Source: Candidatus Brachybacterium merdavium
GTDB lineage: Bacteria; Actinomycetota; Actinomycetes; Actinomycetales; Dermabacteraceae
Length of the DNA: 64,000 nt
NCBI GenBank assembly: GCA_019118275.1
Contig: DWZH01000093.1
Span: forward strand, 1-64,000
Direction of reading: 5' to 3'
In this document: piece by piece, positions 1 to 8,438 of the stretch
Numbering within the stretch: position 1 is the stretch's first letter
Layout: each line of letters begins with the position of its first letter
Notes under the pieces: generated by a model
Databases searched by the model: none
Told to the model about the DNA's origin: nothing
The model's input: only the letters and a program-made list of their open reading frames with translations
Made by a program: the position numbers and the translations under genes

Positions 1-273
1 TCCCGCGGCCAGGAGGGAGACCACCAGTCCGACTCCGAGGGCAAGTGCGAGCGCGTCACGGTAGGCTCGCTCGATGTGGATGAGCTCCGCGCTTCCCACG
101 GGGAGGTCGGTTTGGAGCAGGTGGTAGTGGAAGACGGCGGGCCCGATGAGCACTGTCAGGACCGTGATGGTGAGCGCGCCGGCGAGCAGAACGATCAGCT
201 GTCCGATCATCAGGCGTGAGGCCAAGCTGGCGTGAGGCCGAACCATTCGAGGAGAAGCACTGCGGGCGGTCAC
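1..273 (-). CDS. sensor histidine kinase, N-terminal part only
   Basis: The first 91 codons are present and the gene runs off the left edge. It starts with GTG four bases after the stop of the response regulator, so the two are co-transcribed and it is the likely partner kinase. The visible part has a short basic N-terminus, a hydrophobic segment at about residues 24-42, an extracytoplasmic stretch with several His residues, and a second hydrophobic segment starting near residue 78. That is the layout of a two-helix membrane kinase. The dimerisation and ATPase domains are outside the window. The identity rests on position and topology. A metal signal is plausible from the neighbours but not shown. 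Confidence 0.7.
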   Translation of the reverse strand, partial: MTARSASPRMVRPHASLASRLMIGQLIVLLAGALTITVLTVLIGPAVFHYHLLQTDLPVGSAELIHIERAYRDALALALGVGLVVSLLAAG

Positions 274-277
274 GACC

Positions 278-991
278 TCACCCCTTCCCCATCCGGTAGC
301 CGATGCCGCGCACGGTGGTCACGAACCGTGCAGACTCAGCCGACTCGTCCAGTTTTCGTCGGAGGTTGGCGATGTGCACATCGACGAGATGGTCATCTCC
401 GATCCAGCTGTCGCCCCAGACGGCCTCCATCAGCTGTCTGCGACTGAAGGCCTGGCCCGGACGGTGCGCCAACGTCATTAAAAGCCCTCTCTCAGTAGGG
501 GTCAGCGCGATCGCCCGGCCGGCGAGGCGCACCTCCTGCCCAGTCGTGTCGATCTCGAGCTCTCCGAACGTGCGCACCGTCTCAGAAGACGCACTTCCGG
601 ATTCGGCGCGTGGTCGGCGCAGTACGGCCTGGACTCGGGCAACGAGCTCACGCACGCTGAATGGTTTGGTGAGATAGTCATCGGCCCCCACCGACAGTCC
701 CACCAGGCGATCCACCTCCTCGGAACGCGCGGTGGTGATCAGCACGTAGCAATCGGAGAACGCGCGGATCTTCCGCATCACCTCCAGACCGTCGAGACCC
801 GGAAGGCCGAGATCGAGGATGATCACGTCCGGCGCCATGGTGCGTGCTCTTTCCACGGCCTCCGGACCGTTGCGCGCGCTCGCGGTCGCGTAGCCGGCCT
901 TGGCCAGGTACGCCTGAACCACGTCAGACAACGCCGGTTCGTCTTCGACGACGAGAACCATTGCTGCTGCTCGTTCCGCTTCACTCCTCAT
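278..991 (-). CDS. OmpR/PhoB-family response regulator
   Basis: This is a cytoplasmic DNA-binding response regulator of 237 residues. The receiver domain covers about residues 12-125, with the acidic pair near E16-D17, phospho-acceptor Asp60 in a VIILDLGLPG context and the conserved Lys in DDYLTKPF. A winged-helix DNA-binding domain fills the C-terminal half and ends with the usual VRGIGYRM. The first ATG (991) adds ten residues before the canonical receiver start. The ATG at 961 is an equally reasonable start. The gene lies directly upstream of the kinase, and an IS remnant sits 146 bp upstream of its start. The neighbourhood suggests control of copper or envelope stress genes, which is inference. 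Confidence 0.9.
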   Translation of the reverse strand: MRSEAERAAAMVLVVEDEPALSDVVQAYLAKAGYATASARNGPEAVERARTMAPDVIILDLGLPGLDGLEVMRKIRAFSDCYVLITTARSEEVDRLVGLSVGADDYLTKPFSVRELVARVQAVLRRPRAESGSASSETVRTFGELEIDTTGQEVRLAGRAIALTPTERGLLMTLAHRPGQAFSRRQLMEAVWGDSWIGDDHLVDVHIANLRRKLDESAESARFVTTVRGIGYRMGKG

Positions 992-1137
992 GGGTTCCAG
1001 TCTGGTCTCCGTTCCTGGACGCCGAGGGTTTCGCGGAGGATCTGGACCAGATCTTGAGGAACTCTCGACGAGATCTTCGCCCGCCTCGAGGAGTCTGGTG
1101 GGGACTGTGTCGCGTACGACCTGACTCGTGCCACTAT

Positions 1138-2729
1138 TTAGTGCCCATCTCGATCGAGATCGTGGAGGAGTTTCTGGGCGGCTTTGGGGATTTCGGGGTC
1201 GAGGGTGAGGTGCTGGCCGTTGATCTCGATGGTGGCTGAGCGGACGGTTCGCAGGGTCCGCACGATCTTTTTGATCGATGTGCCGGTGGCGTCTTGGAGA
1301 TAGCGGCTGATGGCCAGCGCTGCGAACACCACGGTGATGTGCGCTTCGATCGACTCGCGCTGGCGATGGAAAATCGGCCGGGCACGCAGGTCGCTCTTAG
1401 CCATCCGGAAGGATGCCTCTACCTGCCAGAGATCGTGGTAAGCGGCGATGATGCCGGCTCCGTCCATGGTGGCGATGGGCAGGTTGGTGACGTATCCCTT
1501 CAGCCCGGCTCGCTGCCGGTGTTGCTCGACCAGGTCCCAGTCCACGCCTTTGGAGGCTCCGTCGATCTTGACGAACCGGTCCTTCTTCATCGGCCGGGTC
1601 CCGTCGGCGATCTTCTCAGCCCGCTCGACCATGGCGTTGATCGACTTGTCGTCGTGCTTCTGCCGCTTGAAGGACCACTGATACACCACCCGCCGAGCGC
1701 GGGCATGGGCACCGGTGCCCATCTTCCGGAGGACTCCAGGATCTGACCGTCGGTGAAGTAGTTGCCGTGCCGCTCGAAGTGCGCGGCCAGATCGTAGGGG
1801 GCCTTGGAGATCCGTGAGCCGACAATGAAGCCGAACCCCGCGTCTTCCAGTGCGTTGAGGTTGCTGGCAGAGAGCATCCCGGCATCGGCGACCACCACCA
1901 TGTCGGTGACGCCATGGCGCTTCTGGAACGCCTCAAGCACCGGCACCAGGGTCTTGGTCTCAGCCTTGTTGCCCTCGAAGGCGTGGGCCTCCAGCGGAAA
2001 GCCGGCCCGATCGACCAGCAACCCGACCTGGATCTGGGGGTCCACGCGTCGTTCCTTGCTCATCCCCACCTTGCGGAAGCTGTCCTCGTTCTCGGCCTCG
2101 AAGTGCAGCGTCGTGCAGTCATACAGCATCAAAGAGGCCTGGCCAGCGGCGGTCGAGGAGGACTGGGCCAGGCAGGCCGTCGCGAGCGCCTCGCGGTAAT
2201 CGTGCTCGTTGGCCCGCGCCAGTGCCCGGAAGATCGTGCGCAGCGAGGGCCCGCGGACTCCGGTCTCCTCCAGTACCCGCACTGCATCGGCCTTGCTGGT
2301 GGGTTCGATGACCCGCGCCAGCACCAGCGCCCGGAACGCGTCATCGTCGAGGACATCGAAGCCCAGGGAAGAATAAGCGTCGGCCAGGACCTGCCACAGG
2401 ATCTGCGCCGAGGTGGCCACCACCCGACCGCCCGCAGTCACCGCCGGTGCCCGGCCGCCACTGGCGGCATCAGCGGCTTCGTCCTGCCTGGTCCAGTCGG
2501 CCACGTCGCCGGTGCGCACCGGCTGCTGAGGCAGTGGCCCCAGATCCAACGTTCCTTGCCCCGGGGACAAACGCTCCTGGGCTGCCTCCAGCAACAACGC
2601 CAGCTGCCCGTCGGTGTGGGCCGAGCCCACGTGGTCGACGTCTACGACCTGGCCGCCTTCCTTGGCGACGACCTGGACCGCGACCGCTCCTGAGGCCGTC
2701 CGGATCTTGCGCACGAACCTCGAAGCCAC
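1138..2729 (-). pseudogene. IS1634-like transposase, inactivated by a frameshift
   Basis: Two adjacent frames together make one transposase of the IS1634-like DDE type. Bases 2729 to about 1745 encode the N-terminal and catalytic core, including the LMLYDCTTLHFEAE and VVVADAGMLS segments. From about 1722 down to 1138 a second frame continues with RRVVYQWSFKRQ and the C-terminal acidic region (DLWQVEASFRM). The switch lies at about 1722-1745, where a single-base change would restore one frame. Family members are normally a single ORF, so I read this as decay and not programmed frameshifting. The element sits between the two-component genes and the multicopper oxidase. I could not find convincing terminal inverted repeats, so the ends given are those of the coding region. 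Confidence 0.82.
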
Positions 2730-2877
2730 CCCACCAGGCTACCCGGCACCCCGCTCTTAGTAACCAAATCCTCCCAAACCGCTGAGGGACATCGCAGGTC
2801 AAGCCCACATCAGAGAATCCGACCCAACTCGGTGGCACGAGTCAGGTACGAACTCGACCCCCTCAAGGAGAACCTCG

Positions 2878-3114
2878 ATGATGCCTATCGATGCGATGTC
2901 GTGGCTGCTGTGGGCGATGGTCGCCGGCCTCGTCGTTCTCCTCTGGGCCTCGGCGTTGCTGCTGGCACGCACTGTGCTGCCCGGGCGTCCCCGACGTGCT
3001 CGGGACGAGAACGAGGCGATCGGAGAACTCTCCCTACGCCTCGCTCGAGGTGAGATCGAGGCCGACGAGTTCGAACAACGGCGACAACTGGTCCGGGACA
3101 CGTTTCGACACTGA
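2878..3114 (+). CDS. small SHOCT-domain membrane protein
   Basis: A 78-residue protein with one transmembrane helix at about residues 8-30, a basic stretch (GRPRRAR), and a C-terminal SHOCT-like segment (IGELSLRLARGEIEADEFEQ). SHOCT segments are short oligomerisation motifs often found at the ends of small membrane proteins. An AAGGAGA ribosome binding site lies just upstream of the ATG. The gene precedes the multicopper oxidase by 31 bases, so the two are probably co-transcribed. Small SHOCT proteins are common beside actinobacterial copper genes, but their function is not established. A second in-frame Met follows the first directly. Confidence 0.8.
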   Translation: MMPIDAMSWLLWAMVAGLVVLLWASALLLARTVLPGRPRRARDENEAIGELSLRLARGEIEADEFEQRRQLVRDTFRH

Positions 3115-3145
3115 CACCTCCCCTCCATGAAGAAGGACTGCACCT

Positions 3146-4648
3146 GTGAAGAGCATTTCCCGCCGTACGATGTTCGCCGGAGGCTTCGGCGTGGCAGCGC
3201 TGACGCTCGCGGCATGCGGTGACCGCGCTACCCCTACTGAGGCAGGTGCCTTCGCGTCGCCTCCTTCCCTGACGCCGAAAGCTGGCCAGAACGTCGTCAC
3301 CCAGACTCTGACCGCGGCGCCGACGACGTTGGACCTCGGGGGTAAGGCGGTCTCGACCTGGGCATACGGGGAGAGCCTTCCCGGGCCGCTGATCCGCGCC
3401 ACGGCTGGTGATCTGATGCGCATTACGCTCGACAACCGCCTGCCCGAGACCTCCACGATCCACTGGCATGGCATTCGACTGCACAATGCGGCCGACGGTG
3501 TGCCGGGGATGACGCAGGACGCCGTCGAGCCGCAAGCGTCCTTCACCTATGAGTTCGTCGTACCCGATCCCGGGACCTACTTCCTCCACTCCCATGTCGG
3601 CCTGCAGCTGGACCGCGGGCTGTACGCCCCGCTGATCATCGATGATCCCGACGAACCGGGTGACTACGATGCGGAATGGATCGTGACCCTCGATGACTGG
3701 CTCGATGGCACCGGGCAGACTCCTGACGAGGTCCTCGCCGCCCTGACCGATGCCGGGGCCTCGGATGCTGGTGGCATGGACCACGGCGACATGCCCATGG
3801 GCGACGGGGGCTCCCGCGGCATGGATCACGGCGACATGCCGATGGGTGATGAGCCCTGGGGTGACGCGGGGGACGTGGCCTACCCCCACTTCCTCATCAA
3901 CGGTCGGGTTCCAGAAGCACCGGAGATCTTCGAGGCGAAGCCCGGCCAGCGCGTGCGCATCCGTCTGATCAACGCCTCCGCCGATACCATTTTCGCTCTC
4001 GCGCTCGGCGATCACGATCTGTCCGTCACCCATTCGGACGGATTCCCCGTCGATCCGGTCACCGCCAAGGCGCTCTACCTCGGCATGGGCGAACGCTACG
4101 ACGTGATGGTCACGGTCAAGGACGGCATGTTTCCTCTCGTGGCGCGTCCTGTCGGGAAGACCAGCGGCGGCCAGGGGCTCGCCGTGATGAGGACCGGTAC
4201 CGGGGAAGTGCCTGCTCCGGGCGTCCAGGTGCCGGAACTCGACGGGGAGGTTGTCATCGGATCCGCCCTGGAACCGGCCGAGACCGCACGACTCGAGGAC
4301 CGCACCGTCGACACCGAACTCGAGCTCGCATTCCAAGGCTCGGTGCAGCCGTACCAGTGGGCGATCAACGGAGCGCCCTACGGGCAGAACACCCCGCTCA
4401 GCATCCGCGAGGGACAGCGAGTGCGGATCATCGCGACCAACCAGACGATGATGAGCCACCCCCTCCACATCCACGGCCACACCTTCGCCCTGCCTTCGGG
4501 ACTTCGGAAGGACACCGTGATGATGGCCCCCATGGAATCGCTCGCCCTCGACTTCGATGCGGACAATCCGGGTCGGTGGGCAGCGCACTGCCACAACGCA
4601 TACCACCAGGAGGCCGGCATGATGACCGGCATCGACTACGCGTCATGA
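3146..4648 (+). CDS. secreted multicopper oxidase (CueO/CotA-like)
   Basis: A 500-residue multicopper oxidase exported to the cell surface, likely oxidising Cu(I) or organic substrates with reduction of oxygen to water. The N-terminus combines twin arginines (SRRTMF) with a lipobox-like LAAC, so it may be a Tat-exported lipoprotein. All four copper-ligand motifs are present: HWHG at residues 106-109, HSH at 148-150, HPLHIHGH at 438-445, and HCHNAYHQEAGM at 481-492. Residues 211-235 carry two copies of a MDHGDMPMGD unit, a Met/His-rich insertion like the copper-sensing loops of CueO. The GTG start has an AAGGA site eight bases upstream. A truncated redoxin-like gene begins at its stop codon. 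Confidence 0.93.
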   Translation: MKSISRRTMFAGGFGVAALTLAACGDRATPTEAGAFASPPSLTPKAGQNVVTQTLTAAPTTLDLGGKAVSTWAYGESLPGPLIRATAGDLMRITLDNRLPETSTIHWHGIRLHNAADGVPGMTQDAVEPQASFTYEFVVPDPGTYFLHSHVGLQLDRGLYAPLIIDDPDEPGDYDAEWIVTLDDWLDGTGQTPDEVLAALTDAGASDAGGMDHGDMPMGDGGSRGMDHGDMPMGDEPWGDAGDVAYPHFLINGRVPEAPEIFEAKPGQRVRIRLINASADTIFALALGDHDLSVTHSDGFPVDPVTAKALYLGMGERYDVMVTVKDGMFPLVARPVGKTSGGQGLAVMRTGTGEVPAPGVQVPELDGEVVIGSALEPAETARLEDRTVDTELELAFQGSVQPYQWAINGAPYGQNTPLSIREGQRVRIIATNQTMMSHPLHIHGHTFALPSGLRKDTVMMAPMESLALDFDADNPGRWAAHCHNAYHQEAGMMTGIDYAS

Positions 4649-4740
4649 CGCCCATCCTTCGGGCCCCTGATGTCGAAGTAGGCGAGAACGCCCCGGGTTT
4701 CGACCTGGTAGGAGTGGGAGCCGACTGCAGCACTCGCAGT
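4645..4740 (+). pseudogene. possible 5' remnant of a redoxin gene
   Basis: An ATG overlaps the oxidase stop codon (ATGA), the usual sign of translational coupling. It is followed by an open frame whose residues 11-20 read EVGENAPGFD, like the start of peroxiredoxin/thiol-redoxin domains. After about 30 residues the resemblance is lost and the frame runs into the 3' end of the convergent tetR gene. I infer a downstream oxidase-operon gene whose body was deleted. The match is short, so the family call is tentative. Confidence 0.3.
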
Positions 4741-4744
4741 GTCT

Positions 4745-5371
4745 TCAGCGCCTTTTGGTGGCGGAGAAGGCTGGGAGCAGGGTTCCGATGATGAGCTCGG
4801 CCGCGTCCTTGCGCGCGATTCGGCCGGCGGTCACCTCTTCGGCGGCGGCGTCCATGGCCAGATGCGTGACGGCGAGCATCCAGCTGACCGGAAGATCCGC
4901 GCGGAAGAATCCTTCTCGCTGTCCACGTTCGAAGAGTCCCTGCATTCGTCCCTCGGCCACCTCGTGCATCTCACGAATACGCGCTGCCGGTAGCTCACGC
5001 TGTGCCACCACGAGCACGGACCGCACACGTTCTAGGAGCGTCCAGCTCGATGTGATGAGAGCTTCCAGCGCTGCTGCGGGGTCCCCGTCGAGGGGTACGC
5101 CCCCGAGGACGCCTTCAGCCTGCTCGAGGCTGTCCGTAAGAGTCGCGTCGATGAGTGCCTCGCGGTTGGCGAAGTGCCCATACAGAGTCATGCGGCCTAC
5201 GCCGGCTTCGGCAGCGATGTCGGCGACAGAGGCATCCGGGTTCTTGCGCAGAGCGACCGGCGTGGCGGCAAGAATTTTCGCCCGGCTGCGCTGTGCGTCG
5301 GCACGCTGATTGACCGCCGGTGCGCTCTTGTGGCGCGCAGCTGCTGCGGTCGTGCCTTTGGCGTTCGGCAT
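4745..5371 (-). CDS. TetR/AcrR-family repressor
   Basis: A 208-residue TetR-type regulator. After a basic, Ala-rich tail, the helix-turn-helix domain spans about residues 28-75 (SVADIAAEAGVGRMTLYGHF). The remainder is an all-helical ligand and dimerisation domain. It is transcribed divergently from the MFS pump at 5542, with two matching palindromic operators between them. It therefore probably represses both itself and the pump and is released by a pump substrate. The downstream end faces the oxidase gene and is 96 bases from it. Confidence 0.9.
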   Translation of the reverse strand: MPNAKGTTAAAARHKSAPAVNQRADAQRSRAKILAATPVALRKNPDASVADIAAEAGVGRMTLYGHFANREALIDATLTDSLEQAEGVLGGVPLDGDPAAALEALITSSWTLLERVRSVLVVAQRELPAARIREMHEVAEGRMQGLFERGQREGFFRADLPVSWMLAVTHLAMDAAAEEVTAGRIARKDAAELIIGTLLPAFSATKRR

Positions 5372-5382
5372 TGTCCACCTTT

Positions 5383-5444
5383 AACTCGTACTGGAATGTA
5401 TGGGTTACTCTATCGCTTGTAACCCGTACACGTATGTACGAGTT
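5383..5444. promoter_or_regulatory. two tandem TetR operators
   Basis: The tetR-MFS intergenic region holds two palindromes of the same design. Site 1 is AACTCGTAC-N6-GTATGGGTT (5383-5406). Site 2 is AACCCGTAC-N6-GTACGAGTT (5421-5444). The four nine-base half-sites are near copies of one unit, and the whole array is symmetric about 5413.5. Fourteen bases separate the sites. This fits two TetR dimers covering both divergent promoters. Confidence 0.75.
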
Positions 5445-5541
5445 AAGGGTCTTGGGGCATCCCGCCCCATGGGAACGCAGTCAACGAGAGAAGGGCCGGA
5501 GGTCATGAGAACGATGAAGCACGAGACGAACGAGGTGCGCC

Positions 5542-7107
5542 ATGACTGAGATCAATGCGCCTGCGCCCCAGACGCAGGCGAAGCAGTGGTGGGGTCTTGC
5601 GGTCCTCGTAATCCCCTCGACCCTGCTGTTCATGATGTTGACGATACTGTTCCTCGCAGCCCCGAAGATGGCCGCAGATCTGGGCCCGACGAGCGCACAG
5701 CTGCTGTGGATCCTCGACATCTACGGATTCGTGATGGCCGGCTTCCTCGTCGCGATGGGTGTCGTCGGCGATCGCGTCGGCAAGCGCCGTCTCATGGTGA
5801 TCGGTGCCGTCGTGTTCGGTCTCGTCTCGATCGCTGCGGCGATGACGACGATCCCGGAGCTGATGATCGCCTGGCGAGCCGTTCTCGGCCTCGGAGGAGC
5901 CATGATGCTCCCCTCCACCCTGGGACTGATCTTCGTGCTGTTCGCCGAGCCGAAGGCACGCGGAATCGCGATCGGGGTATGGGCTGGCGGCATCTCAGCG
6001 GGTGTCGCGCTCGGCCCTCTGCTCAGCGGGCTCCTGCTTGAGGTGTTCGGCTGGGAGGCGACGTTCCTGGTCGCTGTCCCGGTGATGGCGCTGGTGGCTA
6101 TCGGTGCCCCGCTGCTGCTTCCGGAGCACAAGGACGAAACCGCGCGGATCGACATCTTCAGCGCACTGCTTCTGGTCGCCGCACTACTTGGGATCATCTA
6201 CGGCATCAAGCGCTTCGCCACCCAGGAGCCGGTTGGACCAACGGCCGGGCTCCTCATCGCCGGGATGCTGGTCGGACTATGGTTCGTGATTCGACAGCTC
6301 CGCTCCGTCAACCCCCTGTTGGACGTACGGCTGTTCGCCAATCGCACGGTCAGTGGGGCTCTCACCGTCTTCCTCCTGTCGGCCGCGGCCCTGGGAGGTG
6401 TGTACTCGTTGTTCACCCAGTACCTGCAACAGGTCCAGGGGCTCTCACCGATGCAGGCAGGGCTGTCGATCATCCCAGCCGCTGCGGTGCTCATCGTCGT
6501 CTCCACCCTCTCCCCGATGTTCGCTCGGAAATTCCGTCCCGGCAGCGTCATCGCGCTCGGTCTGCTCACGCAGGTCGTCGGCTACATACTGTTCACCCAG
6601 CTCGATGCTGGCACCGGTCTCGCCTTCGTGATCGCGAGCTTCGTGATCACATACCCGGGCGTTGCACCCTCGATGGCACTGACGACTGATCTGGTGGTCA
6701 GTTCGGTTCCCCCGAACAAGGCCGGTGGCGCGTCGGGATTGGCGACCACGGTCAACGATCTGGGCATCTCACTCGGCGTGGCGGTCATCGGCAGCGTCGG
6801 CATCGCCACCTATCGCAGCAAGATCACTGACACTCTGCCCGACGGAGTGCCACCAGAGGCCGCAGTGGTCGCGAAGACCGGGATCGACGGAGCCCTCGCC
6901 ACTGCATCGCAGCTACCCGACGCTGTCGGCGCGTCCCTTGCCACCGCAGCGCAGCAGGCGTTCACCAGCGGGCTGAACATCACCGGCCTGGTTTCCGCTG
7001 TCATCGCCGCTCTCGCCGCACTCATCGCCGCCACGCAATTGCGGCACATCCGACCGACGGGCGAAACCGCATCGGAATCGAGCTCCACCGAGGAATCCGT
7101 GCGGTGA
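5542..7107 (+). CDS. MFS multidrug efflux pump, DHA2 (14-helix) family
   Basis: A 521-residue integral membrane transporter expected to export drugs or other toxic compounds by proton antiport. The length and hydrophobicity pattern fit 14 helices. Family motifs include GDRVGKRRLM in the loop after helix 2 (motif A type) and an RAVLGLGGAMMLPSTL motif near helix 4, as in QacA/EmrB-like pumps. The start ATG has a GAGG-type site upstream. It is divergent from the TetR gene and probably controlled by it. The tail is hydrophilic (ETASESSSTEES). The substrate cannot be read from the sequence. Confidence 0.9.
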   Translation: MTEINAPAPQTQAKQWWGLAVLVIPSTLLFMMLTILFLAAPKMAADLGPTSAQLLWILDIYGFVMAGFLVAMGVVGDRVGKRRLMVIGAVVFGLVSIAAAMTTIPELMIAWRAVLGLGGAMMLPSTLGLIFVLFAEPKARGIAIGVWAGGISAGVALGPLLSGLLLEVFGWEATFLVAVPVMALVAIGAPLLLPEHKDETARIDIFSALLLVAALLGIIYGIKRFATQEPVGPTAGLLIAGMLVGLWFVIRQLRSVNPLLDVRLFANRTVSGALTVFLLSAAALGGVYSLFTQYLQQVQGLSPMQAGLSIIPAAAVLIVVSTLSPMFARKFRPGSVIALGLLTQVVGYILFTQLDAGTGLAFVIASFVITYPGVAPSMALTTDLVVSSVPPNKAGGASGLATTVNDLGISLGVAVIGSVGIATYRSKITDTLPDGVPPEAAVVAKTGIDGALATASQLPDAVGASLATAAQQAFTSGLNITGLVSAVIAALAALIAATQLRHIRPTGETASESSSTEESVR

Positions 7108-7150
7108 TCGATGCAGGCAAGTCGACGCCCGTCGCTCGCCACCAAAGAGC

Positions 7151-7209
7151 TTGCGCGGTACCCGGAGGGGGTATAACCTCAACCGTGAACCGATACCCCC
7201 TGGGGGTAT
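7151..7209 (+). promoter_or_regulatory. copper operon promoter with CsoR operators
   Basis: A perfect 17-bp palindrome, ATACCCCCTGGGGGTAT, occupies 7193-7209, 21 bases before copZ. It matches the known CsoR operator type (G/C tracts bordered by TA). A degenerate second copy, TACCCGGAGGGGGTA, lies at 7159-7173 between a possible -35 (TTGCGC, 7151-7156) and -10 (TATAAC, 7172-7177). The csoR gene is 7.3 kb downstream. Repressor binding would block the promoter until Cu(I) is bound. Confidence 0.8.
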
Positions 7210-7230
7210 CAAGATGAGAGGAGCACGATC

Positions 7231-7446
7231 ATGGCGACGACGAACGAGTACCAGGTGACCGGTATGACCTGCGGGCATTGCGAGATGTCCGTCCGCGAGG
7301 AGGTCGGCGAGCTCTCCGGGGTGACCGACATCCAGGTGAGCGCCCAGACAGGTCGCCTCATCGTCACCTCCGAAGAGCCCCTCGATGACGCGCAGGTCAT
7401 CACCGCCGTCGAAGAGGCCGGTTATTCGGCCGCCAAGACTCGATGA
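7231..7446 (+). CDS. copZ: CopZ-like copper chaperone
   Basis: A 71-residue heavy-metal-associated (HMA) domain protein. The metal site is MTCGHC, with Cys14 and Cys17 in the first loop of a ferredoxin-like fold. In the CopZ family this site binds Cu(I) in the cytoplasm and passes it to the copper ATPase. The His between the cysteines (CGHC) is typical of actinobacterial CopZ. It is the first gene after the CsoR operator, and its stop overlaps the next start by four bases. Confidence 0.93.
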   Translation: MATTNEYQVTGMTCGHCEMSVREEVGELSGVTDIQVSAQTGRLIVTSEEPLDDAQVITAVEEAGYSAAKTR

Positions 7447-8390
7447 ATGCCGCCGGACGACTGATCGCCTACGGCGCCGCTCTCGCTGTGACCTTCGGAG
7501 GCGCATTCGTCGCCGCCGGAGCCATCGTCCCGGATCGGATCGTCGAACGATGGGCATCGCAGGCTGCCGAGGCTCCGCACGACGAGGTCAGCGCAAGGGC
7601 CGCGGCCACCGAGCCCGCGGTCGCGCCGCAGAAGGGCGTGTCGATGTCCTCGCAGGGCTACGTGCTGTCTGAGGTCTCCGCACCGGTGTCCACGGAGGAA
7701 ACCGGGGAGCTCGTCTACACGATCACCGGGCCCGACGGGGAGCCGGTGACGGACTATCAGGAGGCCCACGAGAAGGAGATGCATCTGATCGTGGTCCGCA
7801 CTGACGGTACCCAGTACCGCCACGCGCATCCCGACCTGGACCCGTCAACCGGCACATGGTCCCTCCCCTGGCAATGGGAGGAAGCAGGTACATACAAGAT
7901 CTATGCCGACTTCGCTCCCGCCGGCGAGGGCACAGACAGCCTGACGCTGTCGCGGACCGTTGACGTTGCCGGCGAACTCAAGCCTGTCAACGACCGTCCC
8001 GTATCGACGACGGACGAGGTCGACGGGTTCGACGTGTCTGTGGAAGGGGACCTGATTGCAGGGACCTCTAGCGATCTCTCGCTGACAGTCACGCAAAACG
8101 GTGCTCCGGTGGCCACTTTGGAGCCCTACCTCGGCGCCTACGGGCATCTCGTCGCGCTACGAGCGGGCGATATGGGGTACCTCCATGTCCACGCCGAGGG
8201 CGAGGACCCGGGGGCCGGTGAGACGTCCGGCCCCTCGATCCCCTTCGTGGCGGAGGCTCCCACGGCCGGCCGCTACTTCCTCTACCTGGACTTCCAGATC
8301 GACGGCCAGGTGCACACTGCGCAGTTCGTCGTCGAGGCGGAGCACGGCACCGGAGGCGAGAGCGCCGACGCCCACCCGGACCGGCACTGA
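7443..8390 (+). CDS. exported two-lobed His-motif protein of the copper operon
   Basis: A 315-residue protein with an N-terminal membrane anchor or signal at about residues 4-28 and the rest outside the cell. Two similar lobes follow. Lobe 1 has MHLIVVR then YRHAHPDLD then AGTYKIYADF. Lobe 2 has GHLVALR then YLHVHAEGE then AGRYFLYLDF. Each pairs a lone His with an HxH, a likely surface copper-binding arrangement, in what looks like a duplicated beta-sandwich. The C-terminus is acidic and His-containing. Its start overlaps copZ (ATGA). I do not recognise a characterised member. A periplasm-side copper-binding or delivery role is inferred from the operon. Confidence 0.75.
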   Translation: MNAAGRLIAYGAALAVTFGGAFVAAGAIVPDRIVERWASQAAEAPHDEVSARAAATEPAVAPQKGVSMSSQGYVLSEVSAPVSTEETGELVYTITGPDGEPVTDYQEAHEKEMHLIVVRTDGTQYRHAHPDLDPSTGTWSLPWQWEEAGTYKIYADFAPAGEGTDSLTLSRTVDVAGELKPVNDRPVSTTDEVDGFDVSVEGDLIAGTSSDLSLTVTQNGAPVATLEPYLGAYGHLVALRAGDMGYLHVHAEGEDPGAGETSGPSIPFVAEAPTAGRYFLYLDFQIDGQVHTAQFVVEAEHGTGGESADAHPDRH

Positions 8391-8438
8391 CCCAATCGGG
8401 CCGCGTCGTCCGCCACCACAGACCGGAAAGGACATGCA

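Noticed and set aside
1587..1745. Programmed frameshifting in the transposase
   Set aside because: IS1634-like transposases are usually one frame and I see no slippery sequence at the switch. A simple indel explains it better.
1095..2775. Terminal inverted repeats of the IS element
   Set aside because: Comparing both flanks, I found only a five-base match (GGCAC). That is not enough to define the ends.
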